Positions 24,498 to 36,735 of a stretch of DNA of 64,000 nt are shown in pieces. Position 1 is the stretch's first letter; every line of letters starts with the position of its first letter. This DNA comes from Sabethes cyaneus. Taxonomy: Eukaryota; Arthropoda; Insecta; Diptera; Culicidae. The stretch spans positions 80,118,909 to 80,182,908 of the forward strand of contig NC_071353.1 of the NCBI RefSeq assembly GCF_943734655.1. The letters are read 5' to 3'. A program made the translations under genes and the position numbers. Under the pieces are notes generated by a model. The model was given only the letters and a program-made list of their open reading frames with translations, was not told the origin of the DNA and did no database searches.

Positions 24498-25068
24498 GTT
24501 GATATTTCTGTCAAACTTTGTTATAAATGTTTCTACCAAGATTCTATCTCGTTCTGTTACTTATAAATCGCTTTGTTACAATTTGGTTATACAGCTAGAC
24601 AGAAATTCAGTAATCAGTAATTTTTGTTACACATATGGATATAAACTAGATCAAATTACATCATAATTTGATATATTTGTAATATGCCTTGAGCAAATTA
24701 TGTTACAATTTTAGTTATTTTAACTGCTAACGAGACTAAGTTTATAGCCAAACGCAAAGGAGGCTTTGTTAGAAATACTTTACTCAGACGTTTTGCTTTT
24801 CTAACGCTGGAAACAAGCGACAGCGACAGCGCAGTTATGAACTATATTATTAATTCATGTTCTTTTAATATAACAATAACATATTATTTCAAGGACTTAA
24901 GTTTTCTCCTAGAACTTTGTTAATAGCTGGATGCGTGAGGCAAATTTTTATACTGAAATACTCCGATTTTAGCACTGGAACAAATTTTCGTTTTTAATAT
25001 CACAAAGTAGCTCACCTACCATAAATACGGCACAGCAAGATAATATTATTATCATATTTTTTGTTTTT
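24498..25068. other. AT-rich spacer, nothing recognised
   Basis: Very AT-rich sequence without open frames of note, repeat ends or splice-like exon structure. Probably intronic or intergenic. Confidence 0.4.
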
Positions 25069-25382
25069 TGACGTAGGACTACGTCTTTGTTTACTATACT
25101 GGGACTGGGTAGCACTTTGTAAAAACGAAAATAGAAGTGTAACGTTTGAATGAAAGATTTCAAATGCTAATAACTACTGAACGAAAATGTACAGTTTATA
25201 TATCGTTAGATAGATTAAATGACCAGAAATTTTATGGGGGGTAAGGGATTAATTTTAAGAAGGGCGTAAGAGGGGGGGGGGGCTCCCGTACAAATGAAAC
25301 ATAAATTTCCTCAAAACTAATCTAGCAAATGGAAACAAATTTGGCATGTGGGTTTTTTTTGTATGCCAGAAGGGCATTGGGT
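25069..25382 (+). repeat. TGACGTAGGACTACGTC repeat, truncated copy
   Basis: Starts with the palindromic TGACGTAGGACTACGTC and matches 54130-54420: GGGACTGGGTAGCACTTTGT, then AGAAGTGTAACGTTTGAATG, then a GGGGGCTCCC...ACAAATTTGGCATGTGGG block that is one unit of the ~145-bp tandem repeat seen elsewhere. It stops near 25382, where the LOA-type LINE begins. Confidence 0.65.
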
Positions 25383-25439
25383 TAAAAGGCCACTGCGACA
25401 GTCTTAATGATCGTCTTTTGTGGCAGGCCCCGATTGCTC

Positions 25440-28270
25440 TACACAGTTTACGGATCGCTCATACCCATTGATGGAGTTGAGCGGAATAGTTGTAATCCTG
25501 TGCCCCAATTCGGTACTACATGGTTTATAAAGCCAATGACCGTTTTGGGGTTTAGGCTCCATACCTGATATGGAGTAAGAAGGAAACTTCCTAAGAAGTT
25601 GTGCCTTGATAATGTAAGAGCTCCGCAATGGCAGAGCAGATGCGCTGAACTTTCAGGTTCAGAGTTACAAAAGCGGCAGGTGTCAGATGATACCTTGCCG
25701 ATATTCTTTAAATGATAAAGAGCGGGGCTGTGTCCTATTAGGAGTCCCGTGATCGTGCGTAGTTCACTACGAGTTAAATGGAGTAGTTTTTTTAGCTACT
25801 GCAGGGTTTAGATAGATAAACTGTTTAGCTTGTCTACAACCCTGTGTTTGATTCCAACGGGATGCTATTTCTAGCTTTTCCCATGTCATCAGTTCGCCTT
25901 TCACGGCGGATGTGGAGGTGCCCAGAAACGGTTCAGGACCAATAAATTGCTGAGCTGATCCTTGTCTTGCTAGGTTGTCAGCAAATTCATTGCCCTCGAT
26001 TCCGCAGTGACCGGGCACCCAAAGTAATAAAACTTTGTTTTGGTGGGAGAGTTCCCTCAATGCTGTGCTGCACTCCCAAACTAATTTGGACACGCATTTG
26101 GCGGACTTGAGAGCCAGTAGTGCTACTTGGCTGTCCGTGAAGATACCGATTTGCGCATGCCTGTACTTTCGTTTCAAGCATATTGTCGCACAGATGTATA
26201 TGGCATATACTTCTGCTTGAAAAACGGTGGGCCACTTTCCTAATGAGATAGTTTCCCTGATGCCGGGTCCGTAAACTCCGGAGCCTGTGCAGGTCCCCAT
26301 TTTTGAACCATCTGTAAAAAAACAGATAGTTCCAGATGGAAGATCTGGCCCTCCATTATTCCACATTGAGCGATCTGTTTCAATCACCTTATATGGAACG
26401 TCCATATTGGGCCCGGCTTCCATGCAGTCAGAGACTGAAGTTACTAAGGGTGTCAGATTGAATTCCCGAAGTATGCGAAGATGACCGAGTTGGTCACCTT
26501 CGAGTATGGTTTTACTCCTTTGCAACCGTAGTGCGCCGAGCTCTGCTTCCTTCTTCACATGAAGATGCAAAGACAGTAAGCATAGCATTGCCTCCATGGC
26601 TGCAGTAGGTGTTGTACGCATGGCACTGGTAACTGTAAGACACGCCAGGCGCTGAACTTTGTTTAGTTTGGCATGGGCTGTCACCTCATTCACCTTTGGC
26701 CACCATACGACTGCAGCATAGGTTATCCTAGGCCGTGCAATAGTAGTATATGACCAGAAGGCTAGTTGAGGTTTCAATCCCCAGGTTTTGCCAAACAGTG
26801 ACCTGCATGCCCAGATAGCCGAAGTTGTTTTCTTAACAGCATAATCTAGGTGGGCAGCCCAGTTCAGTTTTTTATCGAGAATTATTCCGAGGTGTTTCAC
26901 TTCATGACTGAAGCCCAGTCTGACACCATTCAGTATAGGCGGAGTAATGGTATGTTTCCTTCGCCTAGTGAATGGTATAACGACTGTTTTAGTGGGATTT
27001 ACATTAAGTCAAGCACAAGCGCAAGCGACTTGACAGTACTGCGTCAAACTTTCCTCTGACGGTAAGTACAACGTCGTCGGCATAAGCAATGGTCTCATAA
27101 CTAAGCTGTGATAGCTTTTGAAGGAGTGCGTCGGCCACCAGTGACCAGAGCAGGGAGGAGAGAACTCCTCCCTGTGGACATCCTTTGATCACCGAAATCG
27201 TGACCGACGTATCTCCCAATGATGCTGTAATTTGTCTGCTCGAGAGCATTGCTTGAATCCAGCTCATTGTAGTGTGGTCGATTCTCTTTTGACAGAGAGC
27301 TGTATTAATTGACGCAAAGGACGTGTTATCGAAAGCGCCTTCAATATCAAGAAAAGCACATAGTGCCGTCTCTTGATATTTGAGCGATTTCTCAATTAAC
27401 GTCACTAAGCAGTGCAGTGCGGTTTCCGTAGATTTACCGTGTTGGTATGCATGTTGATTTACATGTAACAGAGAGTTTTTTAAAAACTCATTGCGGATAT
27501 AGTTATCCGTGATTATCTCCATCAGCTTAAGAAGCGTTGAAGTCAGATTTATCGGTCTGAAAGCCTTAGGCATGGTTTTGTTTTTTTTTGCCAGCCTTAG
27601 GTATGAACACCACCCTTACTTTCCGCCAATTCTCTGGTATATACCCCAAAGTGAAACTGGCTCGAAAGAGGTTGATGAGCTCGGACATTATAACACCGTC
27701 CGTTTTTTGTAAGAAAATGGGTAGAATACCATCCGGACCTGGAGATTTCATTGGTTCAAAAGAGCTGAGTGCCCAATTGATCGAAGCCTCCGTAAACAAT
27801 CGGCGTGCAAGTAGAACCGAATCAAGTGCGGAAGTGCGTGTTCATCAGAACTTCCAGAGTTTCCCTGGTGGTAACAGTGAGACTCCCATCCTCTTTTTTC
27901 AATTGCCCTAGACCATTGCAATGGTCCTTGGACATCGCTTTTTGCAGACGCGTAGCCTCTGGCAGAGTTTGAATGTTTTCGCAAAATTTAACTCGTGATT
28001 TCCTTTTGGCTTTGCGTAGCTCAGCGTTGTATTTGGTGAGGGAAGCTCTGTAGTCTTCCCAGTTAGACGTGATTTTGGCCCTGTTGAACAGACGCCTTGC
28101 ATTCCGACGGAGATTGCTAAGCGTCTCATTCTACCAGGGCACATTACGGCAAACTGTTCGCGTGTTTACGGGACAGTTTGTGTTATACGCGTCTGTGATC
28201 CCAGATAGCGCTCAACTCTTGAGCTGATCAGTCGATTTATTCAGACGAGCAGATAGCAAGTGTTTCACGA
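25440..28270 (-). pseudogene. LOA-type LINE, RT and RNase H part
   Basis: Minus-strand non-LTR retrotransposon fragment. In coding order it has a connecting region (PWWNETLSNLRR, ~28130), PGPDGILP (~27745), AFRPINLTSTLLKLME, FLDIEGAFDNTSF, GCPQGGVLSSLLW, catalytic AYADDVVL (~27080), thumb KHLGIILDKKLNW, and RNase H (FFTDGSKMG, TDSQVALL, WVPGHCGIEGNEFAD; 26330-25970). After a frameshift at a T-run near 25788 comes a Cys/His knuckle (CRFCNSEPESSAHLLCHC, ~25670). An endonuclease-RT-RNase H layout with GCPQGGVLS fits the LOA clade. Several frameshifts and a 5' truncation make it inactive. Confidence 0.85.
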
Positions 28271-28332
28271 AGTTATATAGTGCGGTTTCTGTCGGTTTTG
28301 AGTTCAACTCCGCTGGAACGCCATATCTCGCG

Positions 28333-29308
28333 ATGTCACGTCGCGAAAATACGTTTCGCGTCGACTACTCGCAGTTTCCGAAGTACCTTTCCCACGACGA
28401 AATTCATAAATTTATCGCCAAAGAGCTCGGGCTCACGCGAGAAAATGTGCTACAAACGACAGCCAAGCAGACGATTAGGCTGTACTTTCGTAAAGATTAA
28501 CAACCTTGAACTTGCCGAGAAAATCGTAGAGCAACACGAAGGCAAGCATGAGTTTGTATTTGTCGGCAAATCTTACAAATTACGAATTACGATGGAGGTA
28601 AAGTTATTTGATCTTCCCGAAGGGGTTTCTAACGAACAAATCGCGACTTTCCTCGAGGAATACGGTGATGTTACCTACGTTCGTGATTTACTATGGGACA
28701 CTCGCTATAGTGATTTCGGTGGCATTAAAACTGGTGTCCGTATCGCGCGTGTAGGGTGAAGGGTGAAGAGACTGCGGTAGCTTACAAAGGTCAGCGACAG
28801 ACATGCCTGCACTGTCATGAATTCGCACATATTGGCATACCATGCGTGCAAAACAAGAAACTACTCGTACAGAAACTTTCAGCAGACCAATCGTACGCGA
28901 ATGTTACGAAAGGGAAAACAAGCAAGCCTCCAGCGAAACCACAAACAAGCAAACCTTCATCCAGTCTAACGGACCCACAAAGACTATCTTCAAGCCAAAA
29001 CACAACACGAGTCACAAAGGACTCTAATCACACAAATAAAAAGCACGATGCCGCCTCCTGCTGCACCTGCTACTACAAAACCCTCCACAGCACAAGCTAC
29101 CAACCAACTCATGCAAAATTCAATGCCAATCGATGCTACTCTGTTCCGAAACAATACTGATGGTAGTGAAACAGATAGTTCCCAAACTTCGTACAATACC
29201 CGACGTTCGCGTAGAATACCGCCTGGGAAGAAAATGAAGCACTGCAACGAAACCATTAGTACCACCGAACACGAACACGTCCATAATTCCGATCATGAAA
29301 TGCAATAA
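28333..29308 (+). pseudogene. L1-clade ORF1
   Basis: The ATG at 28333 opens MSRRENTFRVDYSQFPKYL, then ELGLTRENVL. The frame then shifts near 28470-28495 into LGCTFVKINNLELAEKIVEQ and on to KVFDLPEGV-like residues and GIKTGVRIARV. A second shift at a GGGTGAAGGGTGAA duplication near 28756 leads to a single zinc knuckle CLHCHEFAHIGIPC (~28806) and a Ser/Thr/Pro-rich tail. A third shift near 29045 gives the basic RRSRRIPPGKKMK end. This is the RNA-binding ORF1 of mosquito-type L1 elements. Start chosen because it begins the conserved-looking segment. Confidence 0.72.
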
Positions 29309-32300
29309 TGGTTGAATACGTCAGCTGCAACATCAGAACTATCAATATCAACACGATCACAAACCAAACCAAGCTAAACGCTCTTCGCACTTTCGTCCGC
29401 ATGATGGAGTTAGATTTTATATTTCTTCAGGAAGTCGAAAACGAGCAACTCTCCTTGCCTGGTTTCAATGTTCTCTGTAACGTTGACCACACTAAAAGAG
29501 GAACTGCAATCGCGCTCAAAGAGCACATTAAGTTCTCCCATGTAGAAAAGAGTCTTGATGGAAGACTGATCGCACTTCGTGTCCACAATACAACGCTGTG
29601 TAATGTATATGCGCCATCAGGCTCTGTTCAGCGTGCCCAGCGAGAGCGCTTCTACAACAACACAATCGCATACTACCTTCGTCATTGTACCGATCACATC
29701 ATTCTTGGAGGCGACTTTAACTGCGTGATTCGGCAAAGCGATGCAACTGGGCACAATTCGAGTCCCGTTCTTCAGGCTACCGTTCAGCAACTCCATCTAC
29801 ACGACGTGTGGCCACTTCTCAGGCCGCGCGAAATAGAGTACACATACATCTCACACAACTCATCATCTAGACTTGATCGTTTCTACGTAAGCAACGGTCT
29901 CCGCAATCAGCTGAGATCGACAAGTACCCATGTGTGTTGTTTCTCAGATCACAAAGCCGTTACAGCTAGGATTTGCCTACCTCTCCCCGATAAAGCGCAC
30001 GGGCGAGGCTTCTGGTCCCTTCGACCTCACCTCCTCACCACTGAAAACATCGATGAGTTCCAAATACGATGGCAATATCTAACCCGTCAACGACGATACC
30101 ATCCATCGTGGATGGAATGGTGGCTGTCATACGCTAAACCCAAAATAAAATCCTTCTTTCGATGGAAGTCCAAAATCGCATTCGATGCATTTAACTATGA
30201 GCAGCAACGCTTCTTCGGACTACTACGGCAGGCATATGACAGTTACCAAAGCAACCGCACCGTGCTCACTACCATCAACCGGATAAAAGCCGAGATGCTC
30301 TCACATCAACGACGATTTTCTGAAATGTTTACACAAATCAACGAAACCCATGTCGCTGGAGAGCCTTTATCTACATATCAGCTGGGTGAGCGAGTTCGCC
30401 GAAGAACCACCATCGAAAATTTGAGAAATGAGAGAGATGAGGAAATCGATCATACTGCTGTTCAAGATCACATGGTGCAATACTTCACTCAACTCTACGC
30501 TCGTGAGCACCTGGACGAAAACGACACTGGCCTCTTTCACTGCGAGAGAATTATCCCCGAACAAGATACCACGAACGCTGCTATCATGAGTGAAATCACC
30601 ACCACAGAGATACTCACTGCCATTCGAACGAGTGCATCGAGGAAATCTCCGGGTCCTGATGGCCTGCCTAAAGAGTTTTATCTGCGAACGTTCAATGTGA
30701 TTCATCGTGAACTAAATCTCATCATGAATGAGGCAATCAGATCAAACTTCCCGGCACAATTTGTAGACGGAGTAATTGTGTTGGTCAAAAAACGGGATGG
30801 GGGAAAAACTGCTCGATCATACAGACCAATTAGCCTGATCAATGTTGATTATAAAATTCTTTCTAGAATTCCTAAACAGCGTCTTGAAAATGTTCTTCGA
30901 ACCCACAATATCCTCACAAGCTCGCAAAAGTGTTCAAATACTGGACGAAACATTTTTCAAGCTACGCTCGCAATAAAGGACAAGATTGCACAACTTAAAG
31001 CAAACGGTCAGAAAGGCAAATTGGTCTCTTTTGACCTCGATCATGCTTTCGATCGTGTCGATCAGCGTTTTTTGTTTGACACAATGCGAAGGCTAGGATT
31101 GAATGCAGAACTGGTTGAACTGCTGTCTCGTGTTGCAGCACTTTCGTCTTCCCGCTTGCTGATAAATGCTGATACCTATCACCTATCCGTTTCCGATTCA
31201 ACGGTCGGTCCGCCAAGGAGATCCACTTTCGATGCACCTATTTGTCCTGTACTTGCATCCTCTCTTACGGCGTTTGGAACAAGTATGCGAAAATGATCTC
31301 ATAGTCGCGTATGCCGACGATATTAGTGTTGTTGCAACCAATGCTAATCAATTACACTCAATGAGGGACCTGTTTAGATGTTTTGAGCATGTAGCAGGAG
31401 CACGATTGAATGAAGCAAAAACAACAGCAATCGACGTCGGCCTGACTAATAACCCCTTAGCAGTGGCGTGGCTTCGTACAGAAAATACAATAAAAATTCT
31501 TGGTGTGATGTTTGCCAACTCGGTGCGAGAGATGGTAAAGCTAAACTGGGATGCACTTGTGACCAATTTTTCCCGACTGGTGTGGCTACACTCTTTACGC
31601 TGCTTATCACTGTATCAAAAAGTTACACTACTCAATACTTTCCTGTCCTCCAAGATGTGGTATATAGCAGCAAACTTACAACCAACGGCAGCACACGTTG
31701 CAAAACTAACTGCTACCATGAGGACTTATCTTTTCCGAGGTGCTTGCGCGACTGTTCCGATGCATCAGTTAGCTCGCAACAGAGAAGATGGAGGACTTAA
31801 ACTGCATATCCCGGCGATGAAGTGCAAAGCGCTACTTATAAATCGCCATCTACGTGAGATTGGATCTCTTCCCTACTATAGTTCTTACATTGCCCAAGAA
31901 AATCCCACTCGCCTGAACTTAATCAGCGACCTTCTCTGTCTCAAGCAAATCCTAAATAATTATTCAAACCTTCCCTTTCAAATCCGCCAAAACCCTACCG
32001 CTGTTCTTATCCATCGTTTCTTCCTGGAACCACCGATAAACCAAAAGTGGAAATAGCAAACTCAGGAACCTACTGGCCCCGAATATGGAGAAATATAGCT
32101 TCTCGGAAGCTTACGCCTTCGCAACGCAGTGCACTCTACATGTGGGTGAACCAAAAACGGCTAATGAATATTATGGGACGCACAGATGGAGACCAATGCA
32201 CTCACTGTGAGAGCACGGCCATTGAAACCATTCAGCCCAAGAGTACGGAATGCGTTTATTACACTCAAACGAAAACTAAGCTCACTAACTGGTGGTCAAT

Positions 32301-32467
32301 GTTCCTTCAATTGTGAGGATCTGCTGCGGCCAACACTGGATGGAATATCAGTGTCTACAAGAACAAAGATTTTCAAGATTTTGATTGTTTATATAGCCTT
32401 CATTGATAACTGTAATGATAGAATAGATATAGGAGAATTGAAGTTTAACTTTGAAATTGCCATATAA
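29308..32467 (+). pseudogene. L1-clade ORF2 (EN-RT)
   Basis: Endonuclease motifs: CNIRTIN, FLQEVENEQ (catalytic Glu), VYAPSG, ILGGDFNCV (~29705) and CFSDHKAV (~29940). Reverse transcriptase motifs: KSPGPDGLP, SYRPISLINVDYKILSR (typical of L1), FDLDHAFDRVD. After a frameshift near 31185 come SVRQGDPLSM and catalytic VAYADDISV (~31305). Further frameshifts lie near 32045 and 32200; the end has a Cys/His knuckle start (CTHCE) and the IDIGELKFN tail. The block from 29308 to about 31185 is uninterrupted, so decay is moderate. Confidence 0.85.
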
Positions 32468-32516
32468 AACCTTTGTGTACATATTTTATTTATAAAACAA
32501 CTTGCAAAAAAAAATC

Positions 32517-34620
32517 CTACATTGCAGGTCACTAGCGGCGATATTCAGCTCAACTGGAGTTCGTATATTATTGTGACAGGAATTACGTGAGGCAATCAGA
32601 TGATCCCAAAAGGAACTCCAATTGGTTTTCCGCGGATTCCTGAATTGTTCTCTCTTTAGAGGATTAGCCTCGATGTCGAAAATGATATGTCTGTGGTCTG
32701 ATAAACTTGGTTCATCAGAGACATGCCAATTTTTGACTTTCTCAGCTACAGATGTCCGACCCGCACTTAACGGCGGATTGAGCCTCTGAGGTCTACTATC
32801 GACTGGTGATTGCTGCGTATGCCTCTTGCGAGGTTTTCGCGGCGCTCGCCTAGTCTTCGCAGGATTGCATTGTTTAGGTGGCGGCGGGGCACTTTCAGTG
32901 GGAAGTTCCGCACTTTCCGCCCTCAACGTTGCAGGATTGCATTGTCTTGGTGGTGGCGGGGCGCTCCCAGAAGGGAGTTCCGCTCGTACCTTCCTCGACT
33001 TTGCAGCAGAGACTGTTGCGCCTGTGTTGATCAGACCTCTGCTAACCTGTCGCATGCGTGCTTTGCCAAACATAAAATTTAGCATAAAGCGCTGGTCAGT
33101 GATCTGACTTGCCGACTTTTGGTCAACCTCCATTAACAGTTCCACGGTATTTCCACGCACAATGCGACGGCGTATCTGCCACGTTTGTGTTGAAAAGCCG
33201 TCGTTCTGATTTTGGAGGAATCTCAAGATTTTCTCGTCCGTGGTACCGACACTGTCCTGGAAGTACCCTATGAAGGTGTGAGCCTTCGGCAGGTCCTTCG
33301 TGTCGTAGGCCCGTAGTTGTGCTCCTTCCCACGGGACGAGAGTAGATGCCGTTTACTCCAGCCATTTAACCGTGTTCTGGTCAGAGCAAGCCAGTATCAA
33401 GTAGCCGTTCTTGAACTGGCAGCTCCTGAACTTGGGTCTAAGGTCTGGAGTCTCCTGGTCAGCTATTTGATCCAGAAGAACGGCGCGGACAGTCTGGAGC
33501 TGATCCGTAGTGAGCAGGGAAACGGGATAATCAGCCGTAGTTATGGCTACACTGAAAGCATCCACCATTTCCCTGTAGGTGCACCCCGAGGATGGTTTTG
33601 GTGCCAAAGGACCCGCGCAAGCTCAACTGCGTGGTCTCTTTTTAGTGGGACCTTTGCTGCTGATGTTCGGCACCGCCGTATCAGCGGATCGTTGCCTTTT
33701 GGTAACGACAAGGTCCCGCTGGTTAGGCTGGCCGGCCGGCAGAAGGGCAAGTTCCTCCGCTTCGTCCTTTGAGTAGCCCTTGCTCCGATACCACTTCTGC
33801 CGTCGCCGTTGCGCGTTGGAGAGACGCTTGGCTACAACTCCGGAAGTCCCAGGTTGCCCCTTGACTTCAGGTAGCGTCGCCGGATCGGGAAGGTTATCCG
33901 CGTCGCACTCCGCATTCCCTGTTGGTGAATTCAGGATCAGGGATGAAGCCGAGAGTCCTCCTTCCAGCGACATGCTGTCGAGGTTAAAGTCCTCTTCCAT
34001 CCCTGTATCCATTACTTCGCCAGTATCGTCCGTGCTGATCGGACTGCGCACTTCCGGTCTACCGTCGTGCGCCACCTCTACACCTACTCCGGTGTTTATT
34101 ACCAACTTTTGGGGGTCGTTGGTTGCCCCATCAATTATTGTTTCAAGGTTATCCATGGCGATGGTTGTACTCTGCTGGGGAGAAACTCAACGGTTCTTTA
34201 CCAGCTTGGAACAGAGGTAGCAATATATTGCACAGGGTGCTCTGGTACCATGCAGGCTCCGTTCGACCTTGGGAAACTTTATTAGACCCCCTCCCCCCAA
34301 GCATTCATCCCTAGGCACGGATCGCGTTACACCGAGGATTGGGGTCCTCCTCCGCACTTTGCTCAGAATGTAGCATGCTCCTAGACTACTTGCTACATTG
34401 AGAGCAAAAGATTTTTACAAGAGTTGCCGCGGAAGAGACTCGATGTGCAGTTCCGGATGGATCCACCATAAACTCACCATGGAGCCATCCGGAGCTGCAC
34501 GCCGAGCGACAAATCTCAACACTCCTCCTTTATCCTGGCTTGTGACAGACAGCTCGGGTCCCGATCCAATTTCCCCATCACTTGTTCACTCTTTTTAGGG
34601 AGCCACCCGTGGCGGTTCAT
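32517..34620 (-). mobile_element. LOA-type LINE, 5' UTR, ORF1 and EN end
   Basis: Minus-strand 5' part of a LOA-type element: an untranslated leader (about 34620 down to 34157), ORF1 starting at 34156, and a fused endonuclease C-terminus ending near 32520, where the L1 A-run begins. About 100 bp of the leader (34230-34340) is similar to the leader of the R1-type LINE at 45421-45515. It could be the other half of the LOA element at 25440-28270, but the endonuclease-RT connecting region seems to be represented on both sides, which favours two separate copies. Confidence 0.7.
32520..34156 (-). pseudogene. LOA-type ORF1 fused to EN C-terminus
   Basis: Begins MDNLETIIDGATND with an acidic, low-complexity N-terminus, then QRRRQKWYRSKGYSKDEAEE. 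Around residues 230-330 is a DUF4780-like domain (VKWLE ... VPWEGAQLRAYD ... LQNQNDGFSTQTWQI). In-frame stops occur at 33623 (TGA) and 33353 (TAA), but the frame is otherwise open from 34156 to 32520. A 72-bp tandem duplication encodes two copies of SAPPPPxQCNPA. The frame then passes without interruption into KNWHVSDEPSLSDHRHIIF, the end of the endonuclease, so an internal deletion has removed the ORF1/ORF2 junction and most of the endonuclease. Confidence 0.75.
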
Positions 34621-34639
34621 CAGCGAAGGTCCGTCACTG

Positions 34640-35820
34640 GCGGAGTTATGTGGGGGTTTTGGAGGTAATAATTTTTTCTATGGTGTACTGAGACCCCTTC
34701 CCCTTCTAAGAGGTGGGGGGGGGGGCGTGCTCCTATATAAATGAAATTCAAATTTCCTCATAACTCTAGAACTAATCAAGTAAATGGAAAATTGGCATGT
34801 GGGGGTTTTAGATGGCAGGAGTTTTTTTCTATGGTATACTGAGGCCCCCATCCGTCTTTAAACAGGGGGGGGGCTCCCATACAAATGAAATACAAATTTC
34901 CTCATAACTCGAGAACTAATCAAGCAAATGAAACCAAATTTGGCATGTGGGGGTTTTTGGAGGCATGAATTTATTTTATGACGGTTTGAGACACCTCACC
35001 CCTGTGGTACGAGGATAAGGACTCTCATACAAATAAAACAGAAATTTTTGCGTATGTGCCATATTTTCTGCTATGTAACAAGCGGTAAGTAAACCTCCCA
35101 GTTGGCGAGGTATGACGTTGGCCTAATAAGCCAGTCGTGGTATGTTCGAATCTCGACTGGGAGAGGCTGTTAGAGTCAATAGGATCGTAACAACTGGCCC
35201 TGGAATTGTCCGGCACTCTAACAGCTGGCTGCGAAGTCTGTCGTATAAAAACAGAAGGTCAAGTTTCGATAACGGAATGTAGCACCTAGGCTTTGCTTTT
35301 TAACAAGCGGTAAGTTATAAAAGTAAACTAGTAAAACCTTATTGGAGCAAAAGACAGTGAATCGACGCCACTAACTTACGTGCCTATAGCCATTTATGTC
35401 AAAAGAGAAGGACATTCGAATGGCACGTTATAATTGCGATGAACGTGCTTTGGCTTTAATGTTATTTGTAACCAATTAAAGGTCACAAGCGAGTAAAAGT
35501 AAGATTATTGAAACATGTCAAGCTTACTATTTCAACCTTTATGATGCAAACAAGTGATTCTTAAAAGAAATCTATGTCTCAATGGCTGCAGGCGTTGTAC
35601 TGATAAACCCCTTTCTACGTATTTTCAAAGCCACCATTGCATTCAATTAAGAATTGAATCTGAATATTTCGCTCTTCTCTTTTAAACATTCACTTAAATA
35701 ATGGCACTCACAGATTCTAATAAACATACAAATGCCAGAAATGCAGTTTACATTAGTCTTTGATCTAATGATCTGATATAGTCCTACGTCACCCTTTCGT
35801 ACAACCCTTAGGGATGTATA
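34640..35820 (+). repeat. interspersed repeat, 35-kb copy
   Basis: Begins with about three ~145-bp tandem units (CTCCCATACAAATGAAA ... ACAAATTTCCTCATAACTC ... ATTTGGCATGTGGGGGTTT), followed by a unique body and an end near ATAGTCCTACGTCACCC. It parallels 54300-55151 plus 63539-63680. Because it lacks the large TTAA insertion (empty TTAA at 35682-35685), it fixes that insertion's boundaries. It carries its own SINE at 35091-35301. Confidence 0.75.
35091..35301 (+). mobile_element. tRNA-derived SINE, 211 bp, copy 2
   Basis: The best-preserved SINE in the window. The head folds like a tRNA: CTCCCAGT at 35095 pairs with ACTGGGAG at 35155, there is an A-box-like region, and the B box is GTTCGAATCTCGACT. 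The body matches copy 1 at 6601 and the tail is GGCTTTGCTTTT. It is flanked by a 14-bp repeat AACAAGCGGTAAGT (35077-35090 and 35302-35315). The homologous locus at 54686 has this sequence once (last base C), which is the empty site. Confidence 0.9.
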
Positions 35821-36735
35821 CCTTGTAGTTTTTCTCACTTTACGCTACACATATACCAATATGGTGCAAAAAGTTTTCTTTAATATTCGAGGTTTCTTCG
35901 CGAAAACCAAATAAATTTTAATGAATATTAAGCTAATGATAATAATGATAATAATGATCATTAACGCAAGTAGAAGATGACTGGTAGGGGGATTGTCGTC
36001 AAACTACATAAATGCAATACATTTCAGATCCATTTGGTACAAGTTGATAATAGTTTTATACTTTAACAGCCCATCATGACGCGATCGGAATTAGATACAC
36101 CTGTAATTGGAATTAGAATCACCCCTTATAATTGATGATCGGAATTAGGTGCACTGATACATCATACTTTGATGCATTTTTTCGGTAAATAATTTAGGTA
36201 TTTTAGTCTTTTTCCCTGAAACATAATTGAAAATACTTGCTAAAGACACATACCGTGTAACTAAATATCAAAGCTATTTTTTTCAGAAGGGACTCAAAGA
36301 TGAGCCTCTGGCTACTCTGCGCTTTTTCTGTTTACCCGTGCATCGTCGCTCCATTTCAAGTGATTTTTGATATTGTTATAACCATCTAAAATTCCGTCCA
36401 CGCTTTGAATCCCGTTATTTGGAAGCATCTACACCGATTAAAGCTGATAATTTGCTTCTGGATCCCAGGTAGGTTGAGCAAAAACGGAACAAAAATTTCT
36501 ATCGGCTACAGTTGTGGTTGATTGAAAGGCGTATAGCTCCTCCGCCTTCCCACCTCGCCGATCATTCCGGCTCCCGCTTGGTTTGCATCCCCGGTAAACC
36601 AGCTCTCAACAAAATCTACGCCGCCCTCATCAGTCGCCGCCGGTTATAAAAAAATCTACATGATATCGCTGCATGTCAAAATTTGTACCTGTGATTGAAC
36701 AGACGATCATCAGTAGCAAGTCACAAAAAGGTAAC
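35821..36735. other. spacer with inverted-repeat remnants
   Basis: AT-rich and non-coding. Between 36090 and 36170 the motif GATCGGAATTAG appears twice with a related GAATTAGAATCACC, and similar sequence is present in complement near 9550, suggesting a decayed short inverted-repeat transposon. No gene recognised. Confidence 0.35.

Larger units (their letters stand above)
28272..32514 (+). mobile_element. L1-clade LINE, near full length
   Basis: Plus-strand non-LTR element with ORF1 (28333-29308), ORF2 (29308-32467) and a terminal A-run at 32506-32514. The two frames meet in TAATG (29306-29310), where the ORF1 stop and ORF2 start overlap, a layout suited to termination-reinitiation. It lies between minus-strand LOA-type pieces. 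No clear target duplication is found at its ends. Frameshifts in both ORFs mean it is dead. Confidence 0.8.
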
